Origin: Doryteuthis pealeii | Taxonomy: Eukaryota > Mollusca > Cephalopoda > Myopsida > Loliginidae | NCBI GenBank assembly: GCA_023376005.1 | Contig: CM042147.1 | Span: 115,606,012 to 115,670,011, forward strand | Length of the DNA: 64,000 nt | Direction: 5' to 3' | In this document: positions 1 through 9,893 of the stretch, one piece after another | Numbering within the stretch: position 1 is the first letter of the stretch | Layout of the letters: each line of letters opens with the position of its first letter | The notes under the pieces: model-generated | Database searches by the model: none | What the model was told of the DNA's origin: nothing | The model's input: the letters and a program-made list of their open reading frames with translations, nothing else | Program-made: the position numbers and the translations under genes

Positions 1-540
1 ACTACTTAAAGAAAAAAAACAAACAAAAACTTCAAATAATCGAAGCTTTATATATCAAACAAAAAAAAAAACTACCTTAAACAAAATAAACTTTGAAATT
101 AGTCAACATATTCTCAAATGCTTATAATTTCCCGCCTATCCTCCTTCCACTATACCCCTCCCCTTCTCACAACTTGTGCCCCCCTCCCACCAAAAATCAC
201 TACTGCATCGTTTCGCTCGAACCACTACCATTCCTACAACCTCCCACTACCAATTATTATTACCTTCCACTTCTAATTCCTTGCTACTACTCGTTCTCGT
301 TAAAAACGAGGCACAAAACCATACCATCGTTTCCTACCTGATGATGGCCAAACTGTATTGCCGAAAGCGCTCGTCTTGAAATCTTTGGTGGACTGTTATA
401 CCAGTTACACCCCAACACCAGAAAGAAGGCCCGAAAATTGGAATGGATCAACCACAAACTTGTCCGACAGGAATTGTCTGTACAGTTCAACAAAACTTGT
501 ATAAAAGAAAAAATGCTGCCAAAATATACTTATTTTAATA
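1..540. other. AT-rich sequence without recognised feature
   Basis: Short open frames on both strands show no recognisable domain and are interrupted frequently. I see no repeat homologous to the rest of the window here. Confidence 0.5.
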
Positions 541-662
541 TATACACACACACCCAAACTTAACTCTCCTCTCTTAATATAAAACATGAAAATTTCTTTT
601 CATGACATCTCTCCCTTACCTCTTACCAATATACACACACACCTCTTCCCTACCTCTTACCA

Positions 663-706
<44 letters not shown>

Positions 707-780
707 CCTTGAGTTTTCACTTCCGCTGTCGTTTATCGCAACAGAAAAAATTTATACACACACACACACAACCACATACC
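541..780. repeat. (CA)n microsatellite cluster
   Basis: Several CA runs occur, the longest at about 665-702 and 755-778, separated by a duplicated short segment ending in CTCTTACCAATATACAC. The open frame through this stretch is a microsatellite artefact. Confidence 0.9.
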
Positions 781-977
781 TAAAAAAATGCACAATGTTT
801 CCTTTCAATACACACATTTACAGCGCTACATACTCACACCATAAAATAGAATATTTGATGTCATATTTCAAAACCGTCTCCTTTTTTCAAACTTCAGAAA
901 ATTTTTAAACAGACTGAATGACAAGGATTACCACTCGCTTTTCTCATTATTCTGTGATAAATAATTTCTTATCTTAT

Positions 978-1025
978 GCCCTGAAGATGATCTAATTAAT
1001 AGATCAAAACACTGCAGCGTCGGCC
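978..1025 (+). ncRNA. Degenerate hammerhead-like motif
   Basis: CTGAAGA at 981-987 matches the CUGANGA core. It is followed by a stem II hairpin (TGATCT...AGATCA), then AAAA where GAAA is expected, a near-palindromic stem III (ACACTGCAGCGT) and a GTC-like cleavage triplet at 1019-1021. Three stem I pairs (GCC with GGC) remain. G12 is replaced by A, so the ribozyme is probably dead. Hammerhead motifs of this build are known from Penelope-like elements; the host element here is not identified. Confidence 0.5.
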
Positions 1026-1110
1026 AATAAACTCACCACTTAACCCATTTAAACCTGTGTTTTTTCATTTTTTCTTGATATATTACATACCGTCGGATTT
1101 ACTGCCTTTC

Positions 1111-1112
1111 TT

Positions 1113-1168
<56 letters not shown>

Positions 1169-1193
1169 TATAGAGAGAGAGAGAGAGAGAGAG
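1111..1193. repeat. (TA)n-(GA)n compound microsatellite
   Basis: About 46 bases of TA are followed by a GA run ending near 1193. Confidence 0.95.
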
Positions 1194-1265
1194 TTGCATA
1201 AAAAGGATATTGGGTGAAAAATAGAATAAACCTAAAAGAATTTAGGCTGTTTTTGAATGAAATCA

Positions 1266-1581
1266 TCTATATATATAAAAGGAAGTTTGGTATGTACGTG
1301 TCGACGTATAACCCCGAAACGGGGCGTCACTCAGATTCGAAATCTTGCATACACCTTAATATCCTTCAAAATAAGAAACACACCAAATTTGGTTATTGAT
1401 TTTTTACTGATTAAGGGATATGATTAATTAGTTAAACCAAAATCAACCGATTTGCACTGCCTGCTCTCCATTATAGCTATACCAGCAGTTTAGTTTAATT
1501 TTAGTGAACAAAATCGCAGTCAAAGTCATTCTGCTCGGAATCTTTATATATAGTCCGGCCATGGACCGGGTATATTTGCTA

Positions 1582-1582
<1 letters not shown>
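1266..1582 (+). mobile_element. Short non-autonomous Helitron
   Basis: The 317-bp stretch begins with TC (TCTATATATATAAAAGGAAG) directly after an A, and ends in CTAG directly before a T, as Helitrons do when they insert between A and T. A short GC hairpin (about 1553-1570, GTCC/GGAC) lies roughly 10 bases before the CTAG end, where Helitrons carry their terminator hairpin. No Rep/helicase frame is present, so it would depend on a partner. It is flanked on the 3' side by a (TA)n(GA)n microsatellite. Confidence 0.75.
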
Positions 1583-1673
<91 letters not shown>

Positions 1674-1680
1674 GAGGGGG
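1583..1680. repeat. (TA)n-(GA)n-G-rich microsatellite
   Basis: TA repeats with one slip are followed by about 30 bases of GA and then a G-rich end. The block starts exactly at the Helitron 3' end. Confidence 0.95.
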
Positions 1681-1689
1681 GGGGAAAAG

Positions 1690-2340
1690 CTGTGAATTGG
1701 ATCAGTTAAATGTGGTTATAATAAAAGTAATTGGTAGTCCAAATAACTCATGGGATGAGATTGATTTGATATCAAAATTACAGAAGAAAAATATTCTGAT
1801 ATTACTTACCCACTTTGTTATCGAATAACAAAGTCCCGATACATAAGAATGTATTCTTGTTTTTTCTATATCTCCTGGGAATTCTAACTTTGATTCTTTT
1901 TTTTTTTCTTTTCTTATTCTTTTAATCTTTTCAATACTTGTCTCTCACTTCTCCTCATCTACCTCCCCCCTCTTGTTCTTCAACAATTTATTTGTGTCCT
2001 TTCCTTATTCCTCCCCCACCCCTACCCACCCCCACACTCACACCCAGTTACAATTCCTTTTAACATCTTTTCTGTATTTGATTCTATCTTCTTTCTATTA
2101 TCTGCCACTTTTTATCATCATCATCACCATCATCACCATCATCTTCATCATTACCAATTTTGACCTCCTCACCTTACAGCCTTCTATTTTTCTGTCTGGT
2201 TGATCTCTCTTTTGATCATCTTTATTTTCTCTCTCCCATTCTCTTCATACTTTATTTTATTTTGGTTTTCTCTCCTCATAATTTTCACACTTTTCTCTGT
2301 CTCCTTTTATTATGGTTTCTCTTTTCTTCACACTTTTCTT
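1690..2340. other. AT- and pyrimidine-rich spacer
   Basis: No gene is seen. It holds a perfect 10-bp hairpin with a 3-base loop at 1812-1834 (ACTTTGTTAT / ATAACAAAGT) and an (ATC)n run at about 2113-2150. The second half grades into the pyrimidine-rich minisatellite that follows. Confidence 0.5.
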
Positions 2341-2344
2341 CTTC

Positions 2345-3610
2345 TTTCTCTTTTCACTCCACGTTTTCTCTCCTCACACTATTCCCTCTTCCCTCCTCCT
2401 CTTTCTCTCCTCTTTTTATACTTTCATACCTCCTCTATAATTGTTTTCTCACATTTTTCATGCTTTTCTTCCTCCTCTTTTGTTATGTTTTCTCTCCTCC
2501 CACTATTCCCTTCCTTCGTTTTCTCTGTTTTCTCTCCTCACACTATTCCCTCTCCTCTTCCTCTTTCACAGTTTTCTCTCCTCACACTATTCCCTCTCCT
2601 CTTCCTTTTTACTCAGTATTTTCTCTCCTCAAACTATTCCCACTCCTCTTCCTTTTTTCAGTGTTTTCTCTCCTCACACTATTCCTCTCCTCTTCCTTTT
2701 TCTCAGTGTTTCTCTCCTCACACTATTCCCTCTCCTCTTCCTTTTCTCAGTGTTTTCTCTCCTCACACTATTCCCTCTCCTCTTCCTTTTTCTCAGTGTT
2801 TTTCTTCCTCACTATTCCCTCTCCTCTTCCTTTTTCTCAGTGTTTTCTCTCTCACACTATTCCCTCTCCTTTCCTTTTTCTCAGTGTTTTCTCTCCTCAC
2901 ACTATTCCCACTTCTCCTCCTTTCTCAGTGTTTTCTCTCCTCACACTTTTCTCAGTGTTTTCTCTCTTCACACTATCCCTCTCCTCTTCCTTTTTCTCAG
3001 TGTTTTCTCTCCTCACACTATTCCCTCTCCTCTTCCCTTTTCTCAGTGTTTTCTCTCCTCACACTATTCCCTCTCCTCTTCCTTTTTCTTAGTGTTTTCT
3101 CCTCACACTATTCCCTCTCCTCTTCCTTTTTCTTTATGTTTCTCTCCTCGCACTATTCCCACTCTTCTTCCTCTCTATTTTTTCTCTCCTCACACTCTTC
3201 TCTCTCCTGTTACTTTTTCTTTCAATGATTTCTCCTCACACTATTCCCACTCCTCTTCCTCATTCTCCTTCTCTTTTTTCTCAATGTTTTCTCTCCTCAC
3301 ACTATTCCCAATTCTCTTCCTCCTTCTCCTTTTTCTCAATGTTTTCTCTCCTCACACTATTCCCAATCCTCTTCCTCTATCTCCTTTTTCTCAATGTTTT
3401 CTCTCCTCACACTATTCCCAATTTTCTTCTTCTTTACCCCTCTTTTATTTTTTCTCTCCTCACACTTTTCTCTCTTCTTTTATGATGTCTTATCTTCTCT
3501 TTCTCCTCTTCTTATAATTTCTCCCCTCACACTATTCCCACTTCTCTTCCTCTTTTCCCCTTCCTCCTCTTTTATTTTTCTCTCCTCACACTTTTCCTCC
3601 CAATTCTTTT
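2345..3610. repeat. Pyrimidine-rich minisatellite, unit about 45-50 bp
   Basis: The phrase TCTCCTCACACTATTCCC recurs more than twenty times, each time followed by CTCTCCTCTTCC-type and TTTCTCAGTG-type segments. Unit length is variable, with many small deletions. Three overlapping forward frames stay open for over 300 codons only because pyrimidine-only DNA contains few stop codons, so they are not genes. Confidence 0.95.
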
Positions 3611-3958
3611 CCTCTTTGTCCTAGTTTATTTCAAATTTTTATCTATTTATTTAATTAACAATTTTTCTTCCCTCTGACCTAGTCTCACATTTACTTCCCT
3701 TTCCAACCTTTTTCAATTTTTCTCTCCTTCCATTCATTTCACATTTTCTATTTTCCCCACCTTCACTTCCTCTCATTCCTTCTGATTCTCTTTCACTCTT
3801 TTTCTTTCTTTATTCTACACCCCTCCTCTTCTTCCTTCTAAATTACCCTCCTCACTTCTTATCTTATCCTCTTTCCTCTCTGTCTTACAATTCACACATA
3901 TATTTTCATGCATTCTCTTCCTGTGATTTTTCTGATTCTCTCTCTCTCGCTGTCTGCC

Positions 3959-4009
<51 letters not shown>

Positions 4010-4070
4010 GTCTGTCTTCTCTCTCTCTTTCTATTTCCCTCCTCCCACTGCTCCTCCCCTTTGGGATAAC
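3611..4070. repeat. Pyrimidine-rich tract with (CTGT)n and (CT)n
   Basis: CT-rich low-complexity DNA continues from the minisatellite. A run of about nine CTGT units lies near 3952-3990 and is followed by CT dinucleotides. Confidence 0.9.
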
Positions 4071-4414
4071 AATTACATTTTCCGCAAATATTTTCTATAG
4101 GCTTTAATTAAATCCTCAATCTTCAGCAAGATGTATTCAGGGCTAATTCTTCCAATTCGTGAACCTTTCATCTTTTCAAAGGTTTTGAATGATATATCTG
4201 TGAAGTGCTGACTCCTTTTCATCTGACAATATTCAAAGATTTGATGACGTTCAAAACCTACTCACATACTGCGATATCTCAAGACATCTCATCATGTGCT
4301 CTTTGGAAACAAAGCCTTCTGGAACTTTGATGTTTTCTTTAGATATGTGAATCTTTAAATAATGGCCATTTTCAGCTTCAGGAATCCATTTGGAATGATT
4401 TTTCATATTGTGTT

Positions 4415-4445
<31 letters not shown>

Positions 4446-4811
4446 TTTCTTTTTTTTTCTTTAGATTTGTCAGTTAAAGATGTTACAGAAATTGATCCAA
4501 TTTTTTTTTTTTTTTTTTTTTTGGGGGGGGGGGGTTTTTTTTTTTGGGGGGGGGTATTTTCAGGTTTTTTTTTTTTTATGTCTTTAATTCCAAAATGTAA
4601 TTATAGGCATAGCTCAAGGGTTAGAATTTCCAGGTTGTAAGAACTTCAGAATCTTTGATACAAACTATACTGCCAAATTGGTGAGCCTCCTTAACACAAT
4701 AACCTTGGAGAAAGAAAAGCATGGAAATCATCAAGATCATTTGGAAATATAGGACATAAAAAGGAACATGATCGGGAATAGTTGAGAAATGACTAAATGA
4801 TATACATATTG

Positions 4812-4840
<29 letters not shown>
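4071..4840. other. Spacer with long poly-T/poly-G blocks
   Basis: No gene is recognised. Positions 4410-4460 and 4500-4575 are T homopolymers alternating with G homopolymers (about 10 G, then T, then 9 G). A TA run starts near 4815. Confidence 0.6.
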
Positions 4841-4844
<4 letters not shown>

Positions 4845-4850
<6 letters not shown>

Positions 4851-5280
4851 GTTGTTCTGGTTCCAACGGGAGAAAATTCAATATTTTATATAAAAGATGG
4901 TCCGCAAAATGTATTATGTTTTCAGAAAAAAAATTTTTGTATTCTTTTTAACTTACATATGCAACACGTGTTTCAGATCTTCTGGTATCTTCTTCAGGCT
5001 TTGATCGATAATATGAAAATGAATTCTTGCATGCGTGTATATATATACATGAGTATTTCAATTCCCGCTTCCTGTTTGGTGGGAGTGGAATATAAAGGAA
5101 TTTCATTTTTAACATTAGTCTTTTAAACAGGTGGTTTGTTTTCTGGGTGGCTTGGTAATAAATTCATTAACTGAGCGTTAGGGAAGTGAAATACACATGT
5201 GTATATATATATACACGCATGTAAGAATCAATTTTCATATTATCAATCAATTGCGGACCTTCTTTTTTATAAAATATATA
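4845..5280. mobile_element. Foldback element with one hammerhead-bearing arm
   Basis: The reverse complement of about 4850-5060 and the plus strand of 5198-5275 share sequence: TA-rich start, ACACGCATG, a segment ending ATTATC(A/G)ATCAA, then TTGCGGACC and TTATATAAAATAT-like sequence. The left arm contains an additional internal segment with a hammerhead core (4955-5003, minus) that the right arm lacks. This inverted layout is typical of Penelope-like element insertions, but no reverse transcriptase is present. Confidence 0.6.
4955..5003 (-). ncRNA. Hammerhead ribozyme-like motif
   Basis: On the minus strand CTGAAGA (4991-4997) is followed by a 4-bp stem II (AGAT/ATCT, 8-base loop), GAAA (4971-4974), and the palindrome ACACGTGT as stem III (two pairs plus the tetraloop ACGT, or a dimeric stem). 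The cleavage triplet is GTT, with the cut predicted between 4963 and 4962. Stem I is weak: only GC/GC pairs directly next to the core. All core bases G5, G8, G12 and A13-A15.1 are present. Confidence 0.6.
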
Positions 5281-5307
5281 TATATTATATATACACACAC
5301 ACACACA

Positions 5308-5578
5308 CCAACCCCTCTGCACAAGTAGAATGTGACACAAGGTCAACTTCTTAAGCAAAGTTTAACAGGTTTGATTTCAGAGTTTTCCTTCTCTTAGACT
5401 TGTTGCCTAACCAAGGTTAAAAAGACAAGTCTGCCCTACTATTTACCCAAAGCTGGAGGGATAATAGTTGGATTCATATCTTTCTCAAGGGTATTAGTTA
5501 AATCCAAACAGCCTCGACCAGGATTTGAACTCATCTCACCATGTTCATTTCCTATGATGTTAACCATTGCAGTATGTG

Positions 5579-5580
<2 letters not shown>
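5308..5580 (-). mobile_element. SINE-B copy
   Basis: In minus orientation it has a tRNA-like head (A-box TAATGGTTAA-like, B-box GAGTTCAAATCC-like at about 5523-5535), a body with the conserved phrases CCAGCTATGGGTAAATAGTAGGG-type and AACCTTGGTTAGGCAACC-type, and a tail reading towards GGGGTTGGTAAATATA. It is one of about ten copies in the window. A (TA)n run lies at 5583-5612 next to the head. Confidence 0.85.
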
Positions 5581-5612
<32 letters not shown>

Positions 5613-5615
<3 letters not shown>

Positions 5616-6021
5616 TCTCTTGTAATAATGTGTATAACTTATGACTTTAAAATTTATAATTTTTAACTTAGTTAAAGTCCAATTGTAACTTGAGTATCAG
5701 AGTTAAAAGAGAAATAATAGGAAGAAACACAACAAGTATTCAGGATAGGGGAAAAGGTTTACTGAACTGAGTAATTAGTAATTGCTAGGAGGGAGCTGAT
5801 GGTAGGTGTGGACCTTGACCTCAGACACAAAAACATTCCATCATTGTCCAGGTGATACTGACAATAAAAACCCTCCACTGATTTTCCTACTTATTTATAT
5901 GTGAGGGTGTGTTTTTGTGTGTATGCATGTATGTATATATATGTATATATATGTTGTGTGTGTGTATGTGTGTGTGCATACATGGATGTATATATGCATG
6001 CATACTTGTATATGAATTTAA
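5613..6021. other. Spacer with GT/TA microsatellites
   Basis: No gene is recognised. TGTG/TATA-rich tracts lie at 5895-6005, next to the following foldback element. Confidence 0.5.
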
Positions 6022-6655
6022 CATTTTTAGAAAAAACAAAAAGTGTTAGTAGTTTGCTGACAGAATCTGTTTCGACCATTTAATAGAGCGGTCTTCATCA
6101 AGAGCAACATATGAGTGAAAGACGGAATAAATAACCGTTAGATAGGAGGTACAAACGAACGCTAGTGTTCGATGCTGGAATTTTTTTTTTAAATGCATCT
6201 TCTGTGTTAAGAATAAAATAAATTTATTTTTAAAAATCAGAAGCATTATAACCCATATTAAAAACTCAAAAGAGTTTGATGTAAAAATATATAAAAAGTG
6301 TATAAAAGTGTACAAATTCTTGAAACTTTCCATCTTTCTTCAATTATGCTGTGGACCTTTAACTTACTTTTTGTAGCTGGAATACATCATGAACATTTTT
6401 GATACTTTTTATACACTTTTTAAATATTTTTACATCAAACTCTTTTGAGTTTTTAATATGGATCATAATGCTTCTGATTTTTAAAAATAAAATTTATTTT
6501 ATTTTTAACACAGAATACGCATTTTTTTAAAAATTCCAGCACCAAACATTAGCATTCGTTTGTACCTCCTATCTAATGGTTATTTATTCCGTCTTTCATT
6601 CATATAGCAAACTACTAACATCTTTTGTTTTTTCTAAAAATGTTAAATTCACACT
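6022..6655. mobile_element. Large foldback element with asymmetric hammerhead
   Basis: Arms at about 6022-6305 and 6405-6655 are inverted copies (for example ACATCAAACTCTTTTGAG-type segments and the CTTTCATTCATAT block) separated by about 90 bases. Both arms share the sequence around AGCAAACTACTAACA, but the 57-base block holding the hammerhead core is present only in the left arm. The right arm joins CATAT directly to AGCAAAC, which is the first base after the predicted cleavage site. No open frame for a reverse transcriptase is seen. Confidence 0.75.
6053..6107 (-). ncRNA. Hammerhead ribozyme-like motif, one-base insertion
   Basis: On the minus strand stem I is TTGCT (6103-6107) with AGCAA (6054-6058), five perfect pairs. 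The core reads CTTGATGA instead of CTGATGA (one extra T). Stem II has GACC/GGTC, then GAAA, a 4-bp stem III (ACAG-ATT-CTGT) and the cleavage triplet GTC. Everything but the single inserted T fits an active type I hammerhead. Confidence 0.7.
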
Positions 6656-6728
6656 GTCGGATTAACTTCCATTTACTTCATACTTGTATATATACACTTT
6701 AACACACAGATCTAAATGGTGCTACTCA

Positions 6729-6812
6729 TGCAATAAGTTGGTGAGGGCCTGTATCACACCCAGAACCTTGTCGTTCCTGGGTAGATGCTCTACCAACTGA
6801 GCTAAACTTGTC
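6729..6812 (-). mobile_element. SINE-A head fragment
   Basis: In minus orientation this is the tRNA-like head of SINE-A (TAGCTCAGTTGGTAGAGC-type A-box region). It is truncated about 80 bases from the 5' end. Confidence 0.75.
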
Positions 6813-7266
6813 TTATCAGACTGTAAATAAAGTTGAAAATGATTGTTCTCTATGTAAACATTTGATGTAAGCACTAAATATACCAAATCAAATAGAGTAC
6901 AATCATTTTGTTGTATTCTCCAAATATTTATGGTCTAACTATTAATATGCTTGTTTGAATATTTGTCTGGTGCGTGTCAACCCACAACTTCCATATTCAT
7001 CATTCTGAAATAAATGAACCCTAACCTCGTCTTTATCTTGTTTGTTTTGTAAAACTTGGGAAAATCATATTTCAATGGGTTTCCTTCTCATAATATACAA
7101 CTTATTTAGTTTGGCTGCATATATATATATATATATATATAATATATATATATATATAGTTCAGACAATGAATAAAATTGAAAATTATTGCACTATATAT
7201 TCTTTTGATCTAAGTGCTAAATATGTCAATGAACAGCTTAAGTACAGTACAATACTTTTCAAGTGT

Positions 7267-7314
<48 letters not shown>

Positions 7315-7590
7315 GTGTATGTACAATTAATATGCTTGTTTGAATGTCCCTATATATCTAGGGTCACTCATTGGGTATTTGAAATATAAATAACATTCTT
7401 TTACAATAAGAGCAAAACTAATAAAATCTTGCTCTGGTCTGCAGGTGTGCTGATGGCCAAGGGGTAAGGGACTATGACTGATAATAAATCAGTCAGGTTC
7501 AATCCCAGCTGGAAGTAGCCTGCTCTGTCTAGCCACACTGAATAGATGTAATACATCAAAACATGGTGTCTGTGCATGACTGTATATATA
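6813..7590. other. Spacer with two (TA)n microsatellites
   Basis: TA runs lie at 7119-7157 and 7270-7311. Segments around 6840-6960 and 7165-7350 look like diverged copies of each other (ACAATGAATAAAATTGAAAA and TATGCTTGTTTGAAT motifs recur). No gene is recognised. Confidence 0.5.
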
Positions 7591-7846
7591 TAAAGTAAGT
7601 AAAGTCGTCGGGGCGGCCTAAAGTCAGTATCAGCCAATCAGCAAGGGAGTCTATCCCCTTTTCACTTGTGCTAGACCAAGGAGATTATTTTAGCGTCTGA
7701 GGTGGAGCGCCACAACTACCATCAGCTCCTTACTTTACCGCACAGGTCCCTGTGCTACTCATACGCTGAGTTGGCGAGGACCGGTATCGAACTAGGAACC
7801 TTGTGGTTTCTAGCCGAACGCTCTACCGACTGAACTAACCCGGCCC
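7591..7846 (-). mobile_element. SINE-A, near full length
   Basis: The tRNA-like head (minus: GGCCGGGTTAGTTCAGTCGG, then B-box GTTCGATACCGGTCC at about 7775-7790) is followed by a body with GTGTATGAGTAGCACAGGG-type and CCACCTCAGACGC-type segments. The 3' end reads CGACGACTTTACTTACTTTA. About 250 bp. It is the most abundant SINE of the window (about 15 copies). Confidence 0.9.
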
Positions 7847-8167
7847 AATATACCAAACTTGTTGGTAAATCCTCGCGGTGAGAAAAAAACCAGCAAATTG
7901 TTTGATTGTAAAAATATACTATCAAACATCACCAGGGGAAAAAAAATTTTAGAAAAAAGAAAAGACCAAGATAATCGTACCAACAAAAAAATAATCTATT
8001 GGTACAATATTTTGGCCAAAAGAAAAAACAATTTATATGTATATATATATATATATATATAAGATATATATATTCATACAAAACTGCCAGGAGACTAAAG
8101 CTAATAAGTAAAAAGTGCTCAATACCTAAGTAGAGCAAATAATAAAGATAAATCTAATGAGTCAGAT
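7847..8167. other. AT-rich spacer
   Basis: No gene is recognised. A TA run lies at about 8039-8062. Confidence 0.5.
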
Positions 8168-8206
8168 AAACCTACTAAAAGTTTCGCTTAGTGCTCTTCA
8201 GTATAT
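8168..8206 (-). ncRNA. Degraded hammerhead-like motif
   Basis: On the minus strand CTGAAGA (8195-8201) is followed by a short GC/GC stem II, GAAA (8182-8185), a stem III starting AC...GT and the triplet GTA. The upstream half of stem I has been replaced by a (TA)n microsatellite (8202-8262), so the ribozyme cannot fold completely. Confidence 0.45.
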
Positions 8207-8270
8207 ATATATATATATATAGTATATATATATATAGTATATATATATATATATATATATATTATATTTA

Positions 8271-8519
8271 AGTAAAAGTCTTCAGGGTGGCCTAAAGTCA
8301 GTATCAGCTAGACAGCGAGGGATTTATCCCCTTTTCACTGGTGCTAAACCAAGGAGATTGCTTTTGTGTCTGAGGTGGAATGCCACACCTACCATCAGCT
8401 CCTTACTTTACCGCACATATTCCTGTGCTACTAATATGCTGAGTTGGTGAGGGCCAGTATCGAACCAGGAACCTTGTGCTTCCTAGACGCACACTCTACC
8501 ACTGAGTTAAACTGGCCCT
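8271..8519 (-). mobile_element. SINE-A copy
   Basis: Near full length in minus orientation, with head at 8460-8519 and tail at 8271. It starts immediately beside a long (TA)n run. Several substitutions occur in the A-box region. Confidence 0.9.
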
Positions 8520-8775
8520 AGTTATATAAAAAATAATAAATGTACTGGGTTTTTTGAAGCACGAAAGAATAATAAAAATTGATTAGGGACCGGGATTTTT
8601 TTTTTCTTCAAATGCCCCTTCTGAATTAATAAAAAAAAGTATTTTTTCAAGTTTCTTTCATAAAATAAACTAATCCTTATAAAATTAAGTCATGGGAAAA
8701 TAATTTGGTGAAAATTTCATTAAAATCGGACAATTCTCTGATTTTTGGTAATTGTTTCGCCCAGAAACCACATAT

Positions 8776-8980
8776 TTTCTTGTTCGATTCCGGTCCTCGC
8801 CAACTCAGTGTATGATTAGCACAGGGATCTGTGCGGTAAAGTAAGGAGCTGATGGTAGGTGTGGTGCTCCACCTCAGATGCCAAAACAATCTCCTTGGTC
8901 TAACGGTGGTGAAAATGGGATAGACTCCCTCGCTGATTGGCTGATACCAACTTTAGGCCGCCCCGATGACTTTACTTTAA
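8776..8980 (+). mobile_element. SINE-A copy, 5' truncated
   Basis: Plus orientation. It begins in the B-box (GTTCGATTCCGGTCC) and runs through the body to GCCGCCCCGATGACTTTACTTTA. Confidence 0.9.
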
Positions 8981-9359
8981 AATAAAAGAATTTTTTTAAA
9001 AAATTACCTCCCTTTGTATTTCTTGCACATCGTTTTAGACAAAAGTTTAACCTTAAATAATAGATTTAATTAATTCTAATTTGTTTTTTAAAACGTAGCG
9101 GACGATTTTTGGGGGTATACCTAAAAACTGATCATCACCTACCATTGTGTTGGAGTCATGGACCCAAAAATTGAAATAAGTGAATATTTAAAAAATTCAG
9201 CTAGTTCGGATTATTTTTTCAGTTGAAATGAATTATTACATGGAGCTAATTTAAAGTCCTTTCCTCCTTTTATTCATTTATATTGCTCTGTCCGTTCATA
9301 CACATGAAAAGAAAAATTGAGCTCTTACTACAAATATACATATGCAACAGATTCTCTTG
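8981..9359. other. AT-rich spacer, old repeat
   Basis: The segment TTAGACAAAAGTTTAACC-AAATAA (about 9035-9085) recurs in diverged form at about 15878-15925, so part of this is an old interspersed repeat. No gene is seen. Confidence 0.45.
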
Positions 9360-9598
9360 TAGGCATGTTTTATTAAGAATGACAGAGAAGAATTTAGGGT
9401 TTAGTTTTTATGTGGCGGACAAGATGTCAATTCTAGTTTGTTTAGACAGTTTAAAAACTGTCCACTTTGAAACCGATACTTTGGAGAATTTTTAAATTGC
9501 CTACAACCAAAGTTGTGACATCTCATCTGCCAAAAAGAAAAGCCCAATAAAAAGATTAACAGCAAATCCTTGCCTGTCATTTTTAATAAAACATGCCT
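9360..9598. repeat. Imperfect foldback repeat
   Basis: The left arm starts AGGCATGTTTTATTAAGAAT (about 9361) and the right arm (reverse complement of about 9496-9598) starts GAGGCATGTTTTATTAAAAA. The arms share GATGTCA and TTGTAGGC segments. A perfect small hairpin GACAGTTT/AAACTGTC lies in the centre. Confidence 0.65.
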
Positions 9599-9618
9599 CA
9601 AAAAAAAAAAACAATCGC

Positions 9619-9649
<31 letters not shown>

Positions 9650-9675
9650 TTCTGTCGGATGGAAATCGTAAGTAT

Positions 9676-9720
9676 ACATCGCTGATAAGACTTAATAAAG
9701 TTGAAACAGCTGTACGATGT
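9676..9720 (+). ncRNA. Hammerhead ribozyme, G8 mutated
   Basis: ACATCG / CTGATAA / stem II GACT...AGTT / GAAA / CAGCTGTA / CGATGT. Stem I is 6 perfect pairs. The core has A instead of G at position 8, a catalytic base, so this copy is probably inactive. The cut would follow A9714. Confidence 0.75.
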
Positions 9721-9848
9721 TCTACGTAGGGCGCGATATTTGCCGAGTTCGCGTTCGCGGTAGAGCGTTCAGGCCCAGGGGTAGAGTCTCTGATTCTGCA
9801 TGCTGAGTTCCTGGTTTCAATTTCTGTTAGGAGGGAAATCATAAGTAT

Positions 9849-9893
9849 ACATCGCTGATGAGACTCAACAAAGTTGAAACAGCTGTACGATGT
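9849..9893 (+). ncRNA. Intact type I hammerhead ribozyme
   Basis: The order is stem I strand ACATCG (9849-9854), CTGATGA (9855-9861), stem II GACT-CAACAA-AGTT (9862-9875), GAAA (9876-9879), then C, AGCT, GTA and CGATGT (9888-9893). Stem I pairs six out of six. Stem III is the minimal A-U/C-G pair with tetraloop AGCT, and the eight bases ACAGCTGT are palindromic, allowing a dimer. The NUH triplet is GUA, with cleavage predicted after A9887. All conserved core bases are present. The only weak spot is a G-U pair at 10.1/11.1, possibly from CpG decay of CGAAA. Confidence 0.85.

Noticed and set aside
2160..3517. Overlapping forward open frames of 310-358 codons
   Set aside because: All three lie in a pyrimidine-only minisatellite and translate to Ser/Leu/Phe repeats in three phases, which is a compositional artefact.
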